From: Gallionella sp.
GTDB lineage: Bacteria; Pseudomonadota; Gammaproteobacteria; Burkholderiales; Gallionellaceae
Reading direction: 5' to 3'
Length of the DNA stretch: 64,000 nucleotides
Assembly (NCBI GenBank): GCA_028714895.1
Contig: JAQTLM010000005.1
Location: 106,774 to 170,773, forward strand
Shown piece after piece: positions 26,631-36,681 of the stretch. Below the pieces are notes generated by a model, which worked only from the letters and a program-made list of their open reading frames with translations, was not told the origin of the DNA and did not search any database. A program made the position numbers and the translations under genes. Within the stretch, counting starts at the first letter, position 1, and every line of letters starts with the position of its first letter.

Positions 26631-26705
26631 TGGCTGGGGAGGTAGGGATCGAACCTACGAATGCTGGGATCAAAACCCAGTGCCTTACCACTTGGCGACT
26701 CCCCA
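26631..26705 (-). tRNA. tRNA-Gln (TTG anticodon)
   Basis: A 75-nt cloverleaf on the minus strand beginning TGGGGAG and ending in encoded CCA. The anticodon stem CTGGG/CCCAG encloses TTTTGAT, anticodon TTG. It lies between ispE and prs, the usual place for this tRNA in betaproteobacteria. Confidence 0.97.
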
Positions 26706-26747
26706 TCTGAACCTAACGGGCATGGCAATAATGCCACCCCAAATCAC

Positions 26748-26767
26748 GGGCGATTCATGAATCGCCC
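26748..26767. repeat. 20-bp perfect palindrome abutting ispE
   Basis: GGGCGATTCATGAATCGCCC, perfectly self-complementary, ends exactly at the ispE stop codon. This sequence type recurs in many bacterial genomes as a dispersed hairpin. It may act as a 3' stem for the ispE transcript; there is no T-run. Confidence 0.7.
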
Positions 26768-27625
26768 CTACTCAGGCATCCAATCATGCAACGGATGCCG
26801 TGTTAAACCTTGTGCTACCACGCCGCGCATATCCTGCGGCAACCGGGTAAGCACCGCTTCGGCCCGGCTGCGATCAGTAAATTCGGCAAATATGCACGCA
26901 CCCGACCCGGTCATCCTAGCTTTGCTGAAACTGTTCAGCCAAGCCATGTAACGCGCCACTTCCGGGTAGAGGTTGCACACCACAGATTGCAAATCGTTGT
27001 GCAATTGCTGTCCGTCCAGAAGTTGCCGTTCCAAGAGGGCGCGCATTGTGATGGAAACCGTATCACGTGTCAATTCCGGATGCGCAAAAATCTGCGCGGT
27101 TGGCACCTGCACCGGAGGGAACAGCACCACATACCACGCCTCCGGCAACGGATAGGTTTGCAACTCATTGCCCACGCCTTCGGCAAACGCATTCTCGCCG
27201 AACACGAACACCGGCACATCCGCGCCCAGGCGCAGGCCGAGCTGCATCAGGCGCGCGCGCGGCAGACCCAGCGACCACAGGCGATTCAGTGCGATCAGCG
27301 TGGTCGCTGCATCCGAACTGCCGCCGCCCAGGCCACCGCCCATCGGGATATGTTTTTCAACCACAATATCCACGCCCCGCGCGCATCCGGTCTCGCTTTG
27401 CAACAGCCGTGCCGCGCGCACGCACAAATCCTGCTCCTCTGCCACGCCTTCGATGACACTGGTACGCCGCACCGCACCATCGTTGCGCAGGGTGAAATGC
27501 AGCGTGTCATGCAGATCGATGAAGCGGAACAGGGTTTGCAGCAGGTGGTAGCCGTCCGGCCTGCGCCCGATGACATGCAGGAACAGATTAAGCTTGGCTG
27601 GAGCCGGGCAGCTGATCGTTGGCAT
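26768..27625 (-). CDS. ispE: 4-diphosphocytidyl-2-C-methyl-D-erythritol kinase
   Basis: GHMP kinase of the MEP isoprenoid pathway, phosphorylating CDP-methylerythritol. CPAPAKLNLFLHVIGRRPDGYH at the N-terminus and PMGGGLGGGSSDAATTL (the GHMP glycine loop) near residue 92 are diagnostic; the C-terminal MTGSGACIFAEF motif completes it. The ATG at 27625 overlaps the lolB stop as TGATG, giving 285 residues; an upstream ATG at 27640 is the alternative. Confidence 0.95.
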   Translation of the reverse strand: MPTISCPAPAKLNLFLHVIGRRPDGYHLLQTLFRFIDLHDTLHFTLRNDGAVRRTSVIEGVAEEQDLCVRAARLLQSETGCARGVDIVVEKHIPMGGGLGGGSSDAATTLIALNRLWSLGLPRARLMQLGLRLGADVPVFVFGENAFAEGVGNELQTYPLPEAWYVVLFPPVQVPTAQIFAHPELTRDTVSITMRALLERQLLDGQQLHNDLQSVVCNLYPEVARYMAWLNSFSKARMTGSGACIFAEFTDRSRAEAVLTRLPQDMRGVVAQGLTRHPLHDWMPE

Positions 27626-28188
27626 CACGGTATTTCCCATTCATCGATCAGCAATTGCATCTGCAAGCCATTGCGGCTCAATTGCAGGCGTGTCGGCAAA
27701 CTGTCGGGTCTGGTGTCGGCATAACGCAGGTAGCGTACTTCCCAGCCATCCTGATGCAACGCGGCAATTTGCCCATTGCCATTGCGTTCAATTTGCGCGG
27801 AGCTGTTGGTGGTCGGCATGCCCAATACCCAATGATGCAGGCCGCTCAATGGCAAATACCAGCCCAGCGCCTGTTGCATCAGAGTTTCCACATTGCCGGC
27901 CTGATAGTGTTTATCGCCATCGTCCAGCGTTGCATTCTGCGCGTCGTGATAGACGCGCGCGGCAGTTTGCCCGAGCGGCGCAAGCAGTAGAACCTCGTCG
28001 GATTGCGCTGTATGCGTCCAGCGCAATCCGGCGGAGTGGCGGGTGCCCTGATGGCTGACCGAGATACGTCCGTTCAGCGCGAACGATGCGGATTCCGGTT
28101 GTGCGGGGCGCACGCCCGGCGCGGGCGCGGACGGCAATAACGCGCAGCTGCTCAACATGCCTGCCAGCAATACGCCCAACCAACGCAT
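27625..28188 (-). CDS. lolB: Outer-membrane lipoprotein insertase LolB
   Basis: Receives lipoproteins from LolA and anchors them in the outer membrane. The 187-residue product begins with a lipoprotein signal (lipobox LSSC, Cys15), followed by ASFALNGRISVSHQGTRHSAGLRW, a LolB hallmark, and LLLAPLGQTAARV. The start abuts the inserted repeat element: AGAGG from the element lies 7 nt before the ATG, and any longer frame would be translated from repeat DNA. Coupled to ispE. Confidence 0.92.
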   Translation of the reverse strand: MRWLGVLLAGMLSSCALLPSAPAPGVRPAQPESASFALNGRISVSHQGTRHSAGLRWTHTAQSDEVLLLAPLGQTAARVYHDAQNATLDDGDKHYQAGNVETLMQQALGWYLPLSGLHHWVLGMPTTNSSAQIERNGNGQIAALHQDGWEVRYLRYADTRPDSLPTRLQLSRNGLQMQLLIDEWEIP

Positions 28189-28189
28189 C

Positions 28190-28392
28190 TGAGAGCCTCT
28201 AAAAATCCTCATTTCATCCCAACTGATATAACTACCAGCCATTCGACTAAGCTGTCAAAAGGCGACAGCCAAGTCGCTGGTTATGCGGCGTTGCGGAAAA
28301 AATTTCTTGCTTACATATAAAACATATGCGGCGCGGCGAAATTTTTTCCGCGCCTTGCATTTGGGCGAACTCTGAATTTTTAGAGGCTCTCA
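28190..28392 (-). mobile_element. Terminal-inverted-repeat element, copy 2, carrying a nested repeat
   Basis: Same family as 10297-10440, in reverse orientation: ends TGAGAGCCTCTAAAAAT are perfect inverted repeats of 17 bp, flanked by the dinucleotide TC (GA on the minus strand) at 28188-28189 and 28393-28394. The body matches copy 1 closely (for example GAGTTCGCCCAAATGCAAGG) except for about 60 extra bases that are copy C of the hairpin repeat. The element sits between the stop of the TPR gene and the start of lolB. Confidence 0.8.
28221..28284 (+). repeat. 62-bp hairpin repeat, copy C, nested in the larger element
   Basis: CCAGCCATTCGACTAAGC ... GCCAAGTCGCTGGTTAT with apical stem GCTGTC/GACAGC (perfect, and different from copies A, B and D). 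Comparison with the uninterrupted element at 10297 shows it entered between CAACGC and CAGTTGGG. Confidence 0.8.
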
Positions 28393-30105
28393 TCAGGGAA
28401 TAAATTTCTTGATGATGGCCTGCAACGGTGAGTTGCCGGGATTGGCCCTGAGGCTGTCCTGCCAAATCTTCCTGGCCTCCTCCTTGTCACCATGCACCCA
28501 CAATACTTCGCCAAGGTGCGCCGCGACTTCAGGATCGGGGTTGCCTGCAAAGGCGCGCCGCAGCAACTTCAGGCTCTCGTCCAGCCTGCCGCTGCGATAG
28601 TAGCCCCAGCCCACGCTGTCCATGATGGCGGCATCATCGGGGGCAAGCTGCAAGGCTTTTTCCACCAGTTCAACCGCCTCTGCAATCCGCTCGTTGCGTT
28701 CCAGCAGGCTATAGCCCAGCGCGTTGTAGGCGTGCGCGTGGTCGGGCTTGATCTGGATCAGTTTGCGGATCAACTGTTCGAACACATCCGGCTTGCCGAT
28801 CCTGTCTGCCAGCATCGCGGTTTCATAAAGCAGGTCGGGATGGCTGGGCAGCTTCGCCAAACCTTGCTGCAACACCTGATAGGCATCCTCCAATCGCTTT
28901 GCCTCGCGCAACAGTTGCGCCTCGATCAACAGCAGTTGTACGCGCTGCTGATTGTTGGCGGCTTGCGTCTGTTGCAGATACTCCCTTGCCTCATCCAGCT
29001 TGCCGCGCTTGCTCAGCAAATAAGCCACGCGCAACCGCGCCGCGAACTGGTATTCGCCGCCCTTTACTTCGCGATAATGCGCTATCGCTTCGTCTTCGTT
29101 TTCTTTCGCCTCGCCCAACTGCCCGAGGTAATACTGCACCGTATCCTGATCCTTCTTGCCTTTTTCGAGCGCCCGCCGGAGCTGCGTTTCCGCATCCCGC
29201 AAATCATTCATCTGCAAGGAAATCAGCGCAATCGCAAATGCCAGGTCGGGACTGTCCGGATTGTCTTTCGCCAGGCGCTGGAATTCGGCGCGCGACTGCC
29301 GGTATTGTTTTTGCTCGAGCAGCATGCGGGCATATTGCAAGCGGATTTCGCGCGCATCCGGATAATCGGACAAATAGCGGTGCAGTACCTCCAGAGCCTG
29401 CTGCGGCTTGTTTTTCTGCAACAACTGCGCCTCCAGCGAGGCTGCCATATCCCATTCCGGGCGCAGGCTGCGTGCCTGCCGCACTTCGCTTAACGCAAGC
29501 GGGTTGTCGCCGGCCTGCTGCGCCAGTTGCGCCACCGACCAATGCGCCTCGGCGGCCTGCGGATAGGGTTGCGCGAGATCGCGCATCAACTTCAATGCGG
29601 CGGGCTTGTCGGGGTAAGGGGCAATCAGTTGGAAAATCTGCATGATGCTGATGCCGGGATTCGCTTTTTCCGCTTCCAGCATCTTGGCTAGTTCCAGTTG
29701 TGCTTCGTCCAGCCTTCCGCCGCGCAACAATATCGAAGCCAGCATGCGTCCCGCCAAGGGCGAAGCGGGTTCAACTTCCTGCCATTGCCGGAATGCTTCG
29801 GTCGACTTATTCATGTCGCCGGACTCGAATGCCAGTTGTGCGGCGCGCTTTGCCAAGCGCGGATCGCGGGTTTTTCTGGCAATGTCCGCGCTGCCTTCCA
29901 CGGCCAATGCCTTGTGTCCACGCTGGTTGGCTATTTCGGTCAACAGGAATTCATAGAGCAACTCGTCGCTCAATTCGACATTGGGCAGCACCGGCGCGAC
30001 TTCCGCCTGCGGCTCGGGGGGCTGCACCGGCACGGTACGCTGAGGAGCTTGCGCGCAGGCGGTGAGCAGCAAACTGCCGACAATAAGGTAGTTAAATGGG
30101 TTCAT
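28393..30105 (-). CDS. TPR-repeat lipoprotein
   Basis: A 570-residue protein with a lipoprotein signal (LTAC, Cys17), a proline-rich linker, then at least a dozen tetratricopeptide-like helices to the C-terminus (for example AHAYNALGYSLLERNERIAEAVELVEKALQLAPDD). Such proteins precede lolB-ispE in many betaproteobacteria and are annotated as TPR or PEP-CTERM-like proteins. It probably scaffolds an envelope complex; partners are unknown. Start at the ATG giving MNPFNYLIVG; the longer open frame upstream lacks a signal peptide. Confidence 0.88.
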   Translation of the reverse strand: MNPFNYLIVGSLLLTACAQAPQRTVPVQPPEPQAEVAPVLPNVELSDELLYEFLLTEIANQRGHKALAVEGSADIARKTRDPRLAKRAAQLAFESGDMNKSTEAFRQWQEVEPASPLAGRMLASILLRGGRLDEAQLELAKMLEAEKANPGISIMQIFQLIAPYPDKPAALKLMRDLAQPYPQAAEAHWSVAQLAQQAGDNPLALSEVRQARSLRPEWDMAASLEAQLLQKNKPQQALEVLHRYLSDYPDAREIRLQYARMLLEQKQYRQSRAEFQRLAKDNPDSPDLAFAIALISLQMNDLRDAETQLRRALEKGKKDQDTVQYYLGQLGEAKENEDEAIAHYREVKGGEYQFAARLRVAYLLSKRGKLDEAREYLQQTQAANNQQRVQLLLIEAQLLREAKRLEDAYQVLQQGLAKLPSHPDLLYETAMLADRIGKPDVFEQLIRKLIQIKPDHAHAYNALGYSLLERNERIAEAVELVEKALQLAPDDAAIMDSVGWGYYRSGRLDESLKLLRRAFAGNPDPEVAAHLGEVLWVHGDKEEARKIWQDSLRANPGNSPLQAIIKKFIP

Positions 30106-30211
30106 GGCAACACTGCTGTCGATGCGGGCGCACATATTAGCAAAAACCGGCATCCAACATGATGGCGGCGAAGGCGTTGCCCCCGAAATATATGATTTTA
30201 TAGCGATTCCC

Positions 30212-30832
30212 TTATTTTTCCAGCCAGTCCTGCAAGAACGCCCATTGTTCCAGCTCGCGCTCGGCAAGATAGGGCGGCAGGTCGAACAGGGATTTCCCCT
30301 CGAAGGCGGCATTCACATATACCTGTGTTTCGCGCAGGTAGGCCAGTATCGGCAGGTCGAGGGTGGCGAGGAAATGCTCCAGCGCCCAGGCGGCCTTGGT
30401 GCGCATCTCCATGCGCATGCCGACGATGCCGATATGGCATTTGCTTTTGCGCACCGCCTTGTCCTCGGCCAGTATTTGCAGGAAGTCGCGGCTGGCTTGC
30501 AGGTCGAACAGGGAAGGAGCGACCGGCACGATGATTTTGTGCGCCAGCTTGACGGCATGAACAAGGTTCTTGCCATGCAGGCCAGCGGGCGAATCGATCA
30601 CCAGCCAGTCGTTCGGGCGGTCATGCTCCTTTTTGGAATCGAGCGTGCGGATACGCGGCAGATCGGCGGGGCGTGTGGCGAGCCACAAGGCGGAGGATTG
30701 CTGCCGGTCCAGGTCAAGCATCGCCACGTGCTGGCCGCAGTTGGCCAGATAGCCGGCAATATTGATCGACAGCGTGGTTTTGCCGCTGCCGCCCTTCGGA
30801 TTCGCAATCAGAATGGTTTTCATTTTACCCAT
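30212..30832 (-). CDS. ParA/MinD-type P-loop ATPase
   Basis: A 206-residue ATPase with the deviant Walker A KGGSGKTT (two lysines), typical of ParA/MinD proteins that position macromolecules by nucleotide-dependent dimerisation. DLDRQQSS and WLVIDSPAG follow as expected. No ParB gene is next to it, so it is more likely an orphan positioning ATPase than a chromosome partition protein. An internal ATG at 30823 is an alternative start. It follows the HerA-like gene by 23 nt and may be cotranscribed with it. Confidence 0.85.
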   Translation of the reverse strand: MGKMKTILIANPKGGSGKTTLSINIAGYLANCGQHVAMLDLDRQQSSALWLATRPADLPRIRTLDSKKEHDRPNDWLVIDSPAGLHGKNLVHAVKLAHKIIVPVAPSLFDLQASRDFLQILAEDKAVRKSKCHIGIVGMRMEMRTKAAWALEHFLATLDLPILAYLRETQVYVNAAFEGKSLFDLPPYLAERELEQWAFLQDWLEK

Positions 30833-30855
30833 GCTCCCCTGAGTATTGACGGTGT

Positions 30856-32358
30856 CTATCTGCGGCTCCCCAGCAGCGACCCCAGTACGCCGCGGATGAT
30901 CTGCCGCCCGACTTCAGAGCCGATGGCGCGCGCGGCGCTCTTGGCGAGCGCTTCGGCGGCGCCTTCGCGGCGGCCGGAAGAGCCGCTGCCGAAGATGCCG
31001 CCCAGCATACCACCCAATCCACCACTGCTACTGGCGGCAGTTTGCGCGGTTTGCCGGGCAGCGGCTTCGGCCTGTTTTTCGTTGGTGCGCCCCTTGAGGA
31101 TTTCATAGGCAGAATCGCGATCCACGGATTTTTCGTAATGTCCGGCAAGCAGCGAACCCTGCATGATGGCTTGGCGTTCGGCATCCGTAACCGGGCCGAT
31201 CTGCGCCTGCGGCGGCACGATCAGCGCGCGCTCGACAATGCTCGGCGTGCCTTTTTCATCGAGGCAAGAAACCAGCGCTTCGCCCACGCCAAGCTCGGTG
31301 ATGATGGCGGCTTCATCCAGTTTTGGATTGTCGCGCATGGTTTCGGCGGCGGCCTTCACGGCTTTCTGGTCGCGCGGGCTGAAGGCGCGCAGGGCGTGCT
31401 GCACGCGGTTGCCGAGTTGTCCCAGCACCTTGTCCGGCACGTCGGCGGGGTTCTGCGTGACGAAATATACGCCCACGCCCTTGGAGCGGATCAGGCGCAC
31501 CACTTGCTCGATCTTGTCGAGCAGCGCGGCGGGCGCATCGTTGAACAACAGATGCGCCTCGTCGAAGAAGAACACCATTTTGGGTTTTTCGAGATCGCCA
31601 GCTTCCGGTAGGTTCTCGAACAGCTCGGCGAGCAGCCACAGCAGCATGGTGGAATACACCTTGGGCGAAGTCATCAGCCGGACGGCAGCGAGAATGTTGA
31701 TCATGCCGCAGCCGTCGTCGCCGGTCTGCATCAGATCGGCGATGTTGAGCATCGGCTCGCCGAACAGCTTGTCGCCGCCCTGCGTCTCGATTTGCAGCAG
31801 GCCGCGCTGGATTGCGCCGATGCTGGCGGTGGAGATATTGCCATATTCGGTGGTGTACTCGGATGCGTTCTCGCCGACGTTCTGCACCATCGCGCGCAAG
31901 TCTTTTAGGTCGAGCAGCAGCAGGCCGTTGTCGTCAGCGATCTTGAACACCAGCGAGAGCACGCCCTGCTGCACCTCGTTGAGGTTCAGCATGCGCCCGA
32001 GCAGCAGCGGCCCCATGTCCGAGACGGTGGCGCGCAGCGGATGGCCCATTTCACCGAACACATCCCAGAACGTTACCGGATAGGCGCGGTGCGTGAAATT
32101 TTCCAGTTTGAGCTGTTCCACCCGCGCGGCGACTTTTGCGTTGCCGCCGCCTGTTTTGCTGATGCCGGACAGGTCGCCCTTGATGTCGGAGAGGAATACC
32201 GGCACGCCAATGCGGCTGAACGCTTCCGCCAGTGTTTGCAATGTGACGGTCTTGCCGGTGCCGGTTGCACCGGTGATCAGCCCGTGGCGGTTGGCCATCT
32301 GCGGCAGCAGGTAGAGTTCTTGTTCGTGGTTCTTGGCGATCAGCAGCGGTTCGGTCAT
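30856..32358 (-). CDS. HerA-like (DUF853/YjgR) ATPase
   Basis: A 500-residue P-loop ATPase of the HerA/FtsK superfamily. Walker A is GATGTGKTV near residue 30, and Walker B is [52 protein letters not shown] is the diagnostic YjgR block. The tail is glycine/serine-rich ([19 protein letters not shown]). Function is not established; related proteins are suggested to translocate nucleic acid or protein. Confidence 0.9.
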   Translation of the reverse strand: MTEPLLIAKNHEQELYLLPQMANRHGLITGATGTGKTVTLQTLAEAFSRIGVPVFLSDIKGDLSGISKTGGGNAKVAARVEQLKLENFTHRAYPVTFWDVFGEMGHPLRATVSDMGPLLLGRMLNLNEVQQGVLSLVFKIADDNGLLLLDLKDLRAMVQNVGENASEYTTEYGNISTASIGAIQRGLLQIETQGGDKLFGEPMLNIADLMQTGDDGCGMINILAAVRLMTSPKVYSTMLLWLLAELFENLPEAGDLEKPKMVFFFDEAHLLFNDAPAALLDKIEQVVRLIRSKGVGVYFVTQNPADVPDKVLGQLGNRVQHALRAFSPRDQKAVKAAAETMRDNPKLDEAAIITELGVGEALVSCLDEKGTPSIVERALIVPPQAQIGPVTDAERQAIMQGSLLAGHYEKSVDRDSAYEILKGRTNEKQAEAAARQTAQTAASSSGGLGGMLGGIFGSGSSGRREGAAEALAKSAARAIGSEVGRQIIRGVLGSLLGSRR

Positions 32359-32441
32359 GGCAGTCCGGCTTGGGTTGGCCTGTATTGGGATATTGAAGCG
32401 TAAATGATAACATCGCACCATGATTTTTTTGGGGGAACAGC

Positions 32442-33167
32442 ATGGCCGGGCATAGCAAGTGGGCAAACATTCAACACCGCAAGGGCAAGCAGGACGTCAA
32501 GCGCGGCAAAATCTTTACGCGATTGATCAAGGAGATCACCGTCGCGGCGCGCATGGGCGGCGGCGATCCGGGAGCCAATCCGCGCCTGCGCCTGGCGATC
32601 GAAAAGGCGCGCGAAAACAACATGCCGAAAGATACCGTGGAGAACGCGATCAAACGCGGCAGCGGCCAGCTCGAGGGGGTGAATTACGAGGAACTGCGCT
32701 ATGAAGGTTACGGCATCAACGGCGCGGCGGTGATGGTGGATTGCATGACCGACAACAAGACGCGCACCGTCGCGGAAGTGCGCCACGCCTTCTCCAAGAA
32801 CGGCGGCAATCTGGGAACGGATGGCTCGGTTTCATTTATGTTCAAGCATTGCGGGCAGATGATCTTCGCGCCGGGCACCGACGAGAACGGCCTGATGGAA
32901 GTCGCGCTGGATGCCGGTGCGGAGGATATTTCGACCAACGACGACGGCAGCATCGAAGTGATCACCGCGCCGCATGATTTTGTGAACGTGAAGCAGGCAT
33001 TGGAAGCGGCGGGCTACAAACCGGAATTCGGCGAAGTCATCATGAAGCCAGCCAACGAAGTGATTTTTACCGGCGACGATGCGGTGAAGATGCAGAAGCT
33101 GCTCGATGCGCTGGAAGACCTGGATGATGTGCAGGAAGTCTATACGACAGCAGTGATCGAAGAATGA
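32442..33167 (+). CDS. yebC: YebC/PmpR family DNA-binding regulator or translation factor
   Basis: A 241-residue YebC family protein ([28 protein letters not shown] is the invariant N-terminus). Members act as transcription regulators or, as recently proposed for some, as ribosome-associated factors that help polyproline translation. It precedes ruvC as in many proteobacteria, and its TGA stop overlaps the likely ruvC ATG. Confidence 0.96.
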   Translation: MAGHSKWANIQHRKGKQDVKRGKIFTRLIKEITVAARMGGGDPGANPRLRLAIEKARENNMPKDTVENAIKRGSGQLEGVNYEELRYEGYGINGAAVMVDCMTDNKTRTVAEVRHAFSKNGGNLGTDGSVSFMFKHCGQMIFAPGTDENGLMEVALDAGAEDISTNDDGSIEVITAPHDFVNVKQALEAAGYKPEFGEVIMKPANEVIFTGDDAVKMQKLLDALEDLDDVQEVYTTAVIEE

Positions 33168-33760
33168 TGAATGCGGAATACGGAATGCGGAATGGTACAT
33201 CTGACACCCCGCATTCCGCACTCCACAATCCGCACTCCGCAATCCGCATCTTAGGCATAGACCCCGGCCTGCGGGTGACGGGCTTTGGCGTGCTGGACAA
33301 AGTCGGGCAGCAATTGCACTACGTCGCCAGCGGTTGCATCAAGACGCCTGACGGCGAGTTGCCGGAGCGGTTAAAGGTAATTCTGAATTCCCTGGGTGAG
33401 GTAATCGCGCAGCACAAGCCGGATCAGGTGGCGGTGGAAAAGGTGTTCGTCAACGTCAATCCGCAATCCACCCTGCTGCTGGGGCAGGCGCGCGGTGCGG
33501 CGATTTGCGCGGCGGTGCTGGCGAATCTGCCGGTGGCGGAATACACCGCGTTGCAGGTGAAGCAAGCCGTGGTCGGCAACGGCCATGCCAAGAAGGAGCA
33601 GGTGCAGGAGATGGTGCAACGCCTGCTGAAGTTGTCCGGCACGCCCAGCCCGGATGCGGCGGACGCGCTGGCTTGCGCGATTTGCCATGCGCACGGCGGG
33701 ATGGGTTTGGGCGCGCTGGCGACCAAAGGTTTTAGCGTAAAAAAAGGCAGGTTGGTTTAA
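33164..33760 (+). CDS. ruvC: Holliday junction resolvase RuvC with repeat-derived N-terminal extension
   Basis: Endonuclease resolving Holliday junctions with RuvAB. The catalytic core is complete: [12 protein letters not shown] (first Asp), VAVEKVFVN, and [12 protein letters not shown] to [10 protein letters not shown] with the last acidic residues. The family normally starts one or two residues before ILGIDPG, but no ATG, GTG or TTG is in frame there. The nearest start codons lie in a GCGGAATGC-type repeat at 33168-33245. The first ATG overlaps the yebC stop, so the product carries about 27 additional, low-complexity residues. Confidence 0.9.
   Translation: MMNAEYGMRNGTSDTPHSALHNPHSAIRILGIDPGLRVTGFGVLDKVGQQLHYVASGCIKTPDGELPERLKVILNSLGEVIAQHKPDQVAVEKVFVNVNPQSTLLLGQARGAAICAAVLANLPVAEYTALQVKQAVVGNGHAKKEQVQEMVQRLLKLSGTPSPDAADALACAICHAHGGMGLGALATKGFSVKKGRLV
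33168..33245. repeat. GCGGAATGC/ATTCCGCA low-complexity inverted repeat
   Basis: About 78 nt of alternating GAATGCGGAATACGG and, in the second half, its complement (CATTCCGCACTCC...). Both halves can pair into a long hairpin. It lies exactly in the yebC-ruvC junction and forms the 5' end of the ruvC frame. Confidence 0.75.
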
Positions 33761-33779
33761 TGAGCATCTATGCGCTTCC

Positions 33780-33894
33780 GTCATTCCCGCGAAGGCGGGA
33801 ATCCAGCAAGATAAACACTCCGCGTAGCGGACAAAGCTGTCCCGCTTGGCGGGGGGTTATAAATCAACTGGGTTCCCGCCTTCGCGGGAATGAC
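33780..33894. repeat. Paired inverted repeat element between ruvC and ruvA
   Basis: Arms GTCATTCCCGCGAAGGCGGG... (33780-33806) and the near-perfect mirror at 33868-33894. Same plan as 15595-15709, but with CCCGC/GCGGG in place of CCGGC/GCCGG, so the small stem is conserved while its sequence changes. The central part contains a CCGCTTGGCGG dyad. Confidence 0.8.
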
Positions 33895-33923
33895 AGGATC
33901 GAGATTGATAGAGGTGCGTTGAA

Positions 33924-34501
33924 ATGATCGGTCGTTTAACAGGCATTTTGCTGGAAAAGAATCCGCCGCAGATTTTGCTGGATGTGCAGGGCGTGGCCTA
34001 CGAGCTGGACGTGCCGATGAGCACGTTCTACAACCTGCCGGTGCTGCACGAAAAAGTGGTGCTGCACACGCAACTCATCGTGCGCGAAGATGCGCATTTG
34101 CTGTACGGATTTTTGAGCCACGAAGAGCGCGTCGCGTTTCGCCTGTTGCTCAAGATCAGCGGGGTCGGCCCCAAGCTGGCATTGTCGGTGCTGTCCGGGT
34201 TGAGCCTGAACGACCTGGCGATTGCGGTGGCGAACAAGGAGGCGGGTCGCCTCACCAAAATTCCCGGCGTAGGCAAAAAGACCGCCGAGCGGCTGCTGCT
34301 GGAATTGCAGGGCAAATTTGCGGCAACCGGCACAACTGCTGCGCAAGGCGCGGCGGCCGCATCGGCCGGCAACGATATCGTCAATGCGCTGTTGGCTCTT
34401 GGCTACAACGAGAAGGAAGCGGACTGGGCGGCCAAACAATTGCTCAAGGATGCCAGCGTCTCGGACGGCATCCGCCAAGCGCTTAAGTTATTATCCAAAG
34501 C

Positions 34502-34505
<4 letters not shown>
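33924..34505 (+). CDS. ruvA: Holliday junction branch migration protein RuvA
   Basis: Tetrameric junction-binding subunit of the RuvAB motor, 193 residues. The N-terminal OB-fold ([31 protein letters not shown]), the two helix-hairpin-helix motifs ([37 protein letters not shown]) and the C-terminal RuvB-contacting domain are in order. ATGA overlap with ruvB. Confidence 0.97.
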
Positions 34506-35549
<1,044 letters not shown>

Positions 35550-35557
<8 letters not shown>

Positions 35558-35957
35558 GAGCAAAATTTTTGCGCTGCCTGTCAGGGTCTATTTCCAGGAC
35601 ACCGACGCGGGCGGGGTGGTGTATCACGCCAGCTATGTGAATTTCATGGAGCGGGCGCGCACCGAGTGGCTGCGCACGCACGGCTACAGCAATGCCGGAT
35701 TGATGAAGGAATTCGGCGTGGTGTTCGTGGTGCGCTCGCTCAAACTGGACTATTTCAAACCCGCGCTGCTCGACGATTTGCTGGGCGTAACGGCACAGAT
35801 CAAGGAGGTTGGGCGCAGTCGCCTTACCTTGTTGCAGAGCGTGCTGCGCGGGGACGAGCTGCTGACTGAAGCGGAAGTGCATCTGGTGTGCGTTTCGTTG
35901 GAAGGTTTCAAGCCGGTCAGTGTGCCGGAGGTGTTGCGCAAGCAGTTGAAAATTTGA
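35550..35957 (+). CDS. ybgC: Acyl-CoA thioesterase YbgC
   Basis: Hotdog-fold thioesterase, 135 residues, encoded at the head of Tol-Pal operons. The active-site motif [30 protein letters not shown] contains the catalytic Asp and the conserved H-x-x-Y. The start lies inside the end of ruvB, so ruvABC and tol genes may share a transcript. Its contribution to Tol-Pal is not settled in the family. Confidence 0.95.
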
Positions 35958-35990
35958 ACTGGGAAGGAATGAAATGCCAAAGGAATTAAA

Positions 35991-36668
35991 ATGGAAGTAA
36001 CGCAGGATTTGTCGTTCATACATCTCATCAGCAGTGCCAGTGTGCTGGTGCAACTGGTGATGGGACTGCTGCTGCTGGTGTCGCTGCTGTCGTGGTGGTA
36101 CATTTTTCTCAAGCTGTTTGCCATCCGCCGCGAGGTCAGGCTGACCGGAGAATTCGAAGAGGCGTTCTGGCACAACCAGAACCTGAATGAGCTTTACAAG
36201 CAGGCAAGCAGCGGTTCGCAGCGCGACCAGGGCGCATTGGAGCGCATTTTTGCCGCCGGTTTTGTCGAATTCGTCAAACTAAAAAAACAGCATGGGGTGG
36301 ATGCCAGCGCGGTGATGGACGGTACGCGGCGCGCGATGCGCGCGACCTATCAGCGCGAGATGGATCGGCTGGAATCGCATCTGGCATTTCTCGCTTCGGT
36401 CGGCTCGGTCAGCCCGTATGTCGGGCTGTTCGGCACGGTATGGGGCATCATGAACGCGTTCCGCGGGCTGGCAAATGTCGGGCAGGCGACACTGGCGCAT
36501 GTCGCACCGGGTATCGCCGAAGCGCTGGTGGCAACCGCAATGGGCTTGTTTGCGGCGATTCCGGCAGTGGTTGCCTACAACCGTTACGCGCATGACATCA
36601 ACCGTTTGGCCACACGCTTCGAAAGCTTCACCGAAGAGTTCTCCAACGTGTTGCAACGCCAGCCATGA
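35991..36668 (+). CDS. tolQ: Tol-Pal system proton channel subunit TolQ
   Basis: Inner-membrane subunit, 225 residues, that with TolR uses the proton gradient to energise TolA. Three hydrophobic helices: about residues 15-38, and two near 135-160 and 170-195 containing the channel segment VGLFGTVWGIMNAF. Similar to ExbB/MotA. First gene of tolQRAB-pal-cpoB. Confidence 0.96.
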   Translation: MEVTQDLSFIHLISSASVLVQLVMGLLLLVSLLSWWYIFLKLFAIRREVRLTGEFEEAFWHNQNLNELYKQASSGSQRDQGALERIFAAGFVEFVKLKKQHGVDASAVMDGTRRAMRATYQREMDRLESHLAFLASVGSVSPYVGLFGTVWGIMNAFRGLANVGQATLAHVAPGIAEALVATAMGLFAAIPAVVAYNRYAHDINRLATRFESFTEEFSNVLQRQP

Positions 36669-36681
36669 GGGTTTGTCTCCT

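Noticed and set aside
30212..32358. ParA-like plus HerA-like genes as a plasmid partition or defence module
   Set aside because: No ParB, centromere-like repeats, nuclease partner or mobile signatures accompany them, and flanking genes are core chromosome genes. Both families also occur as ordinary housekeeping genes.
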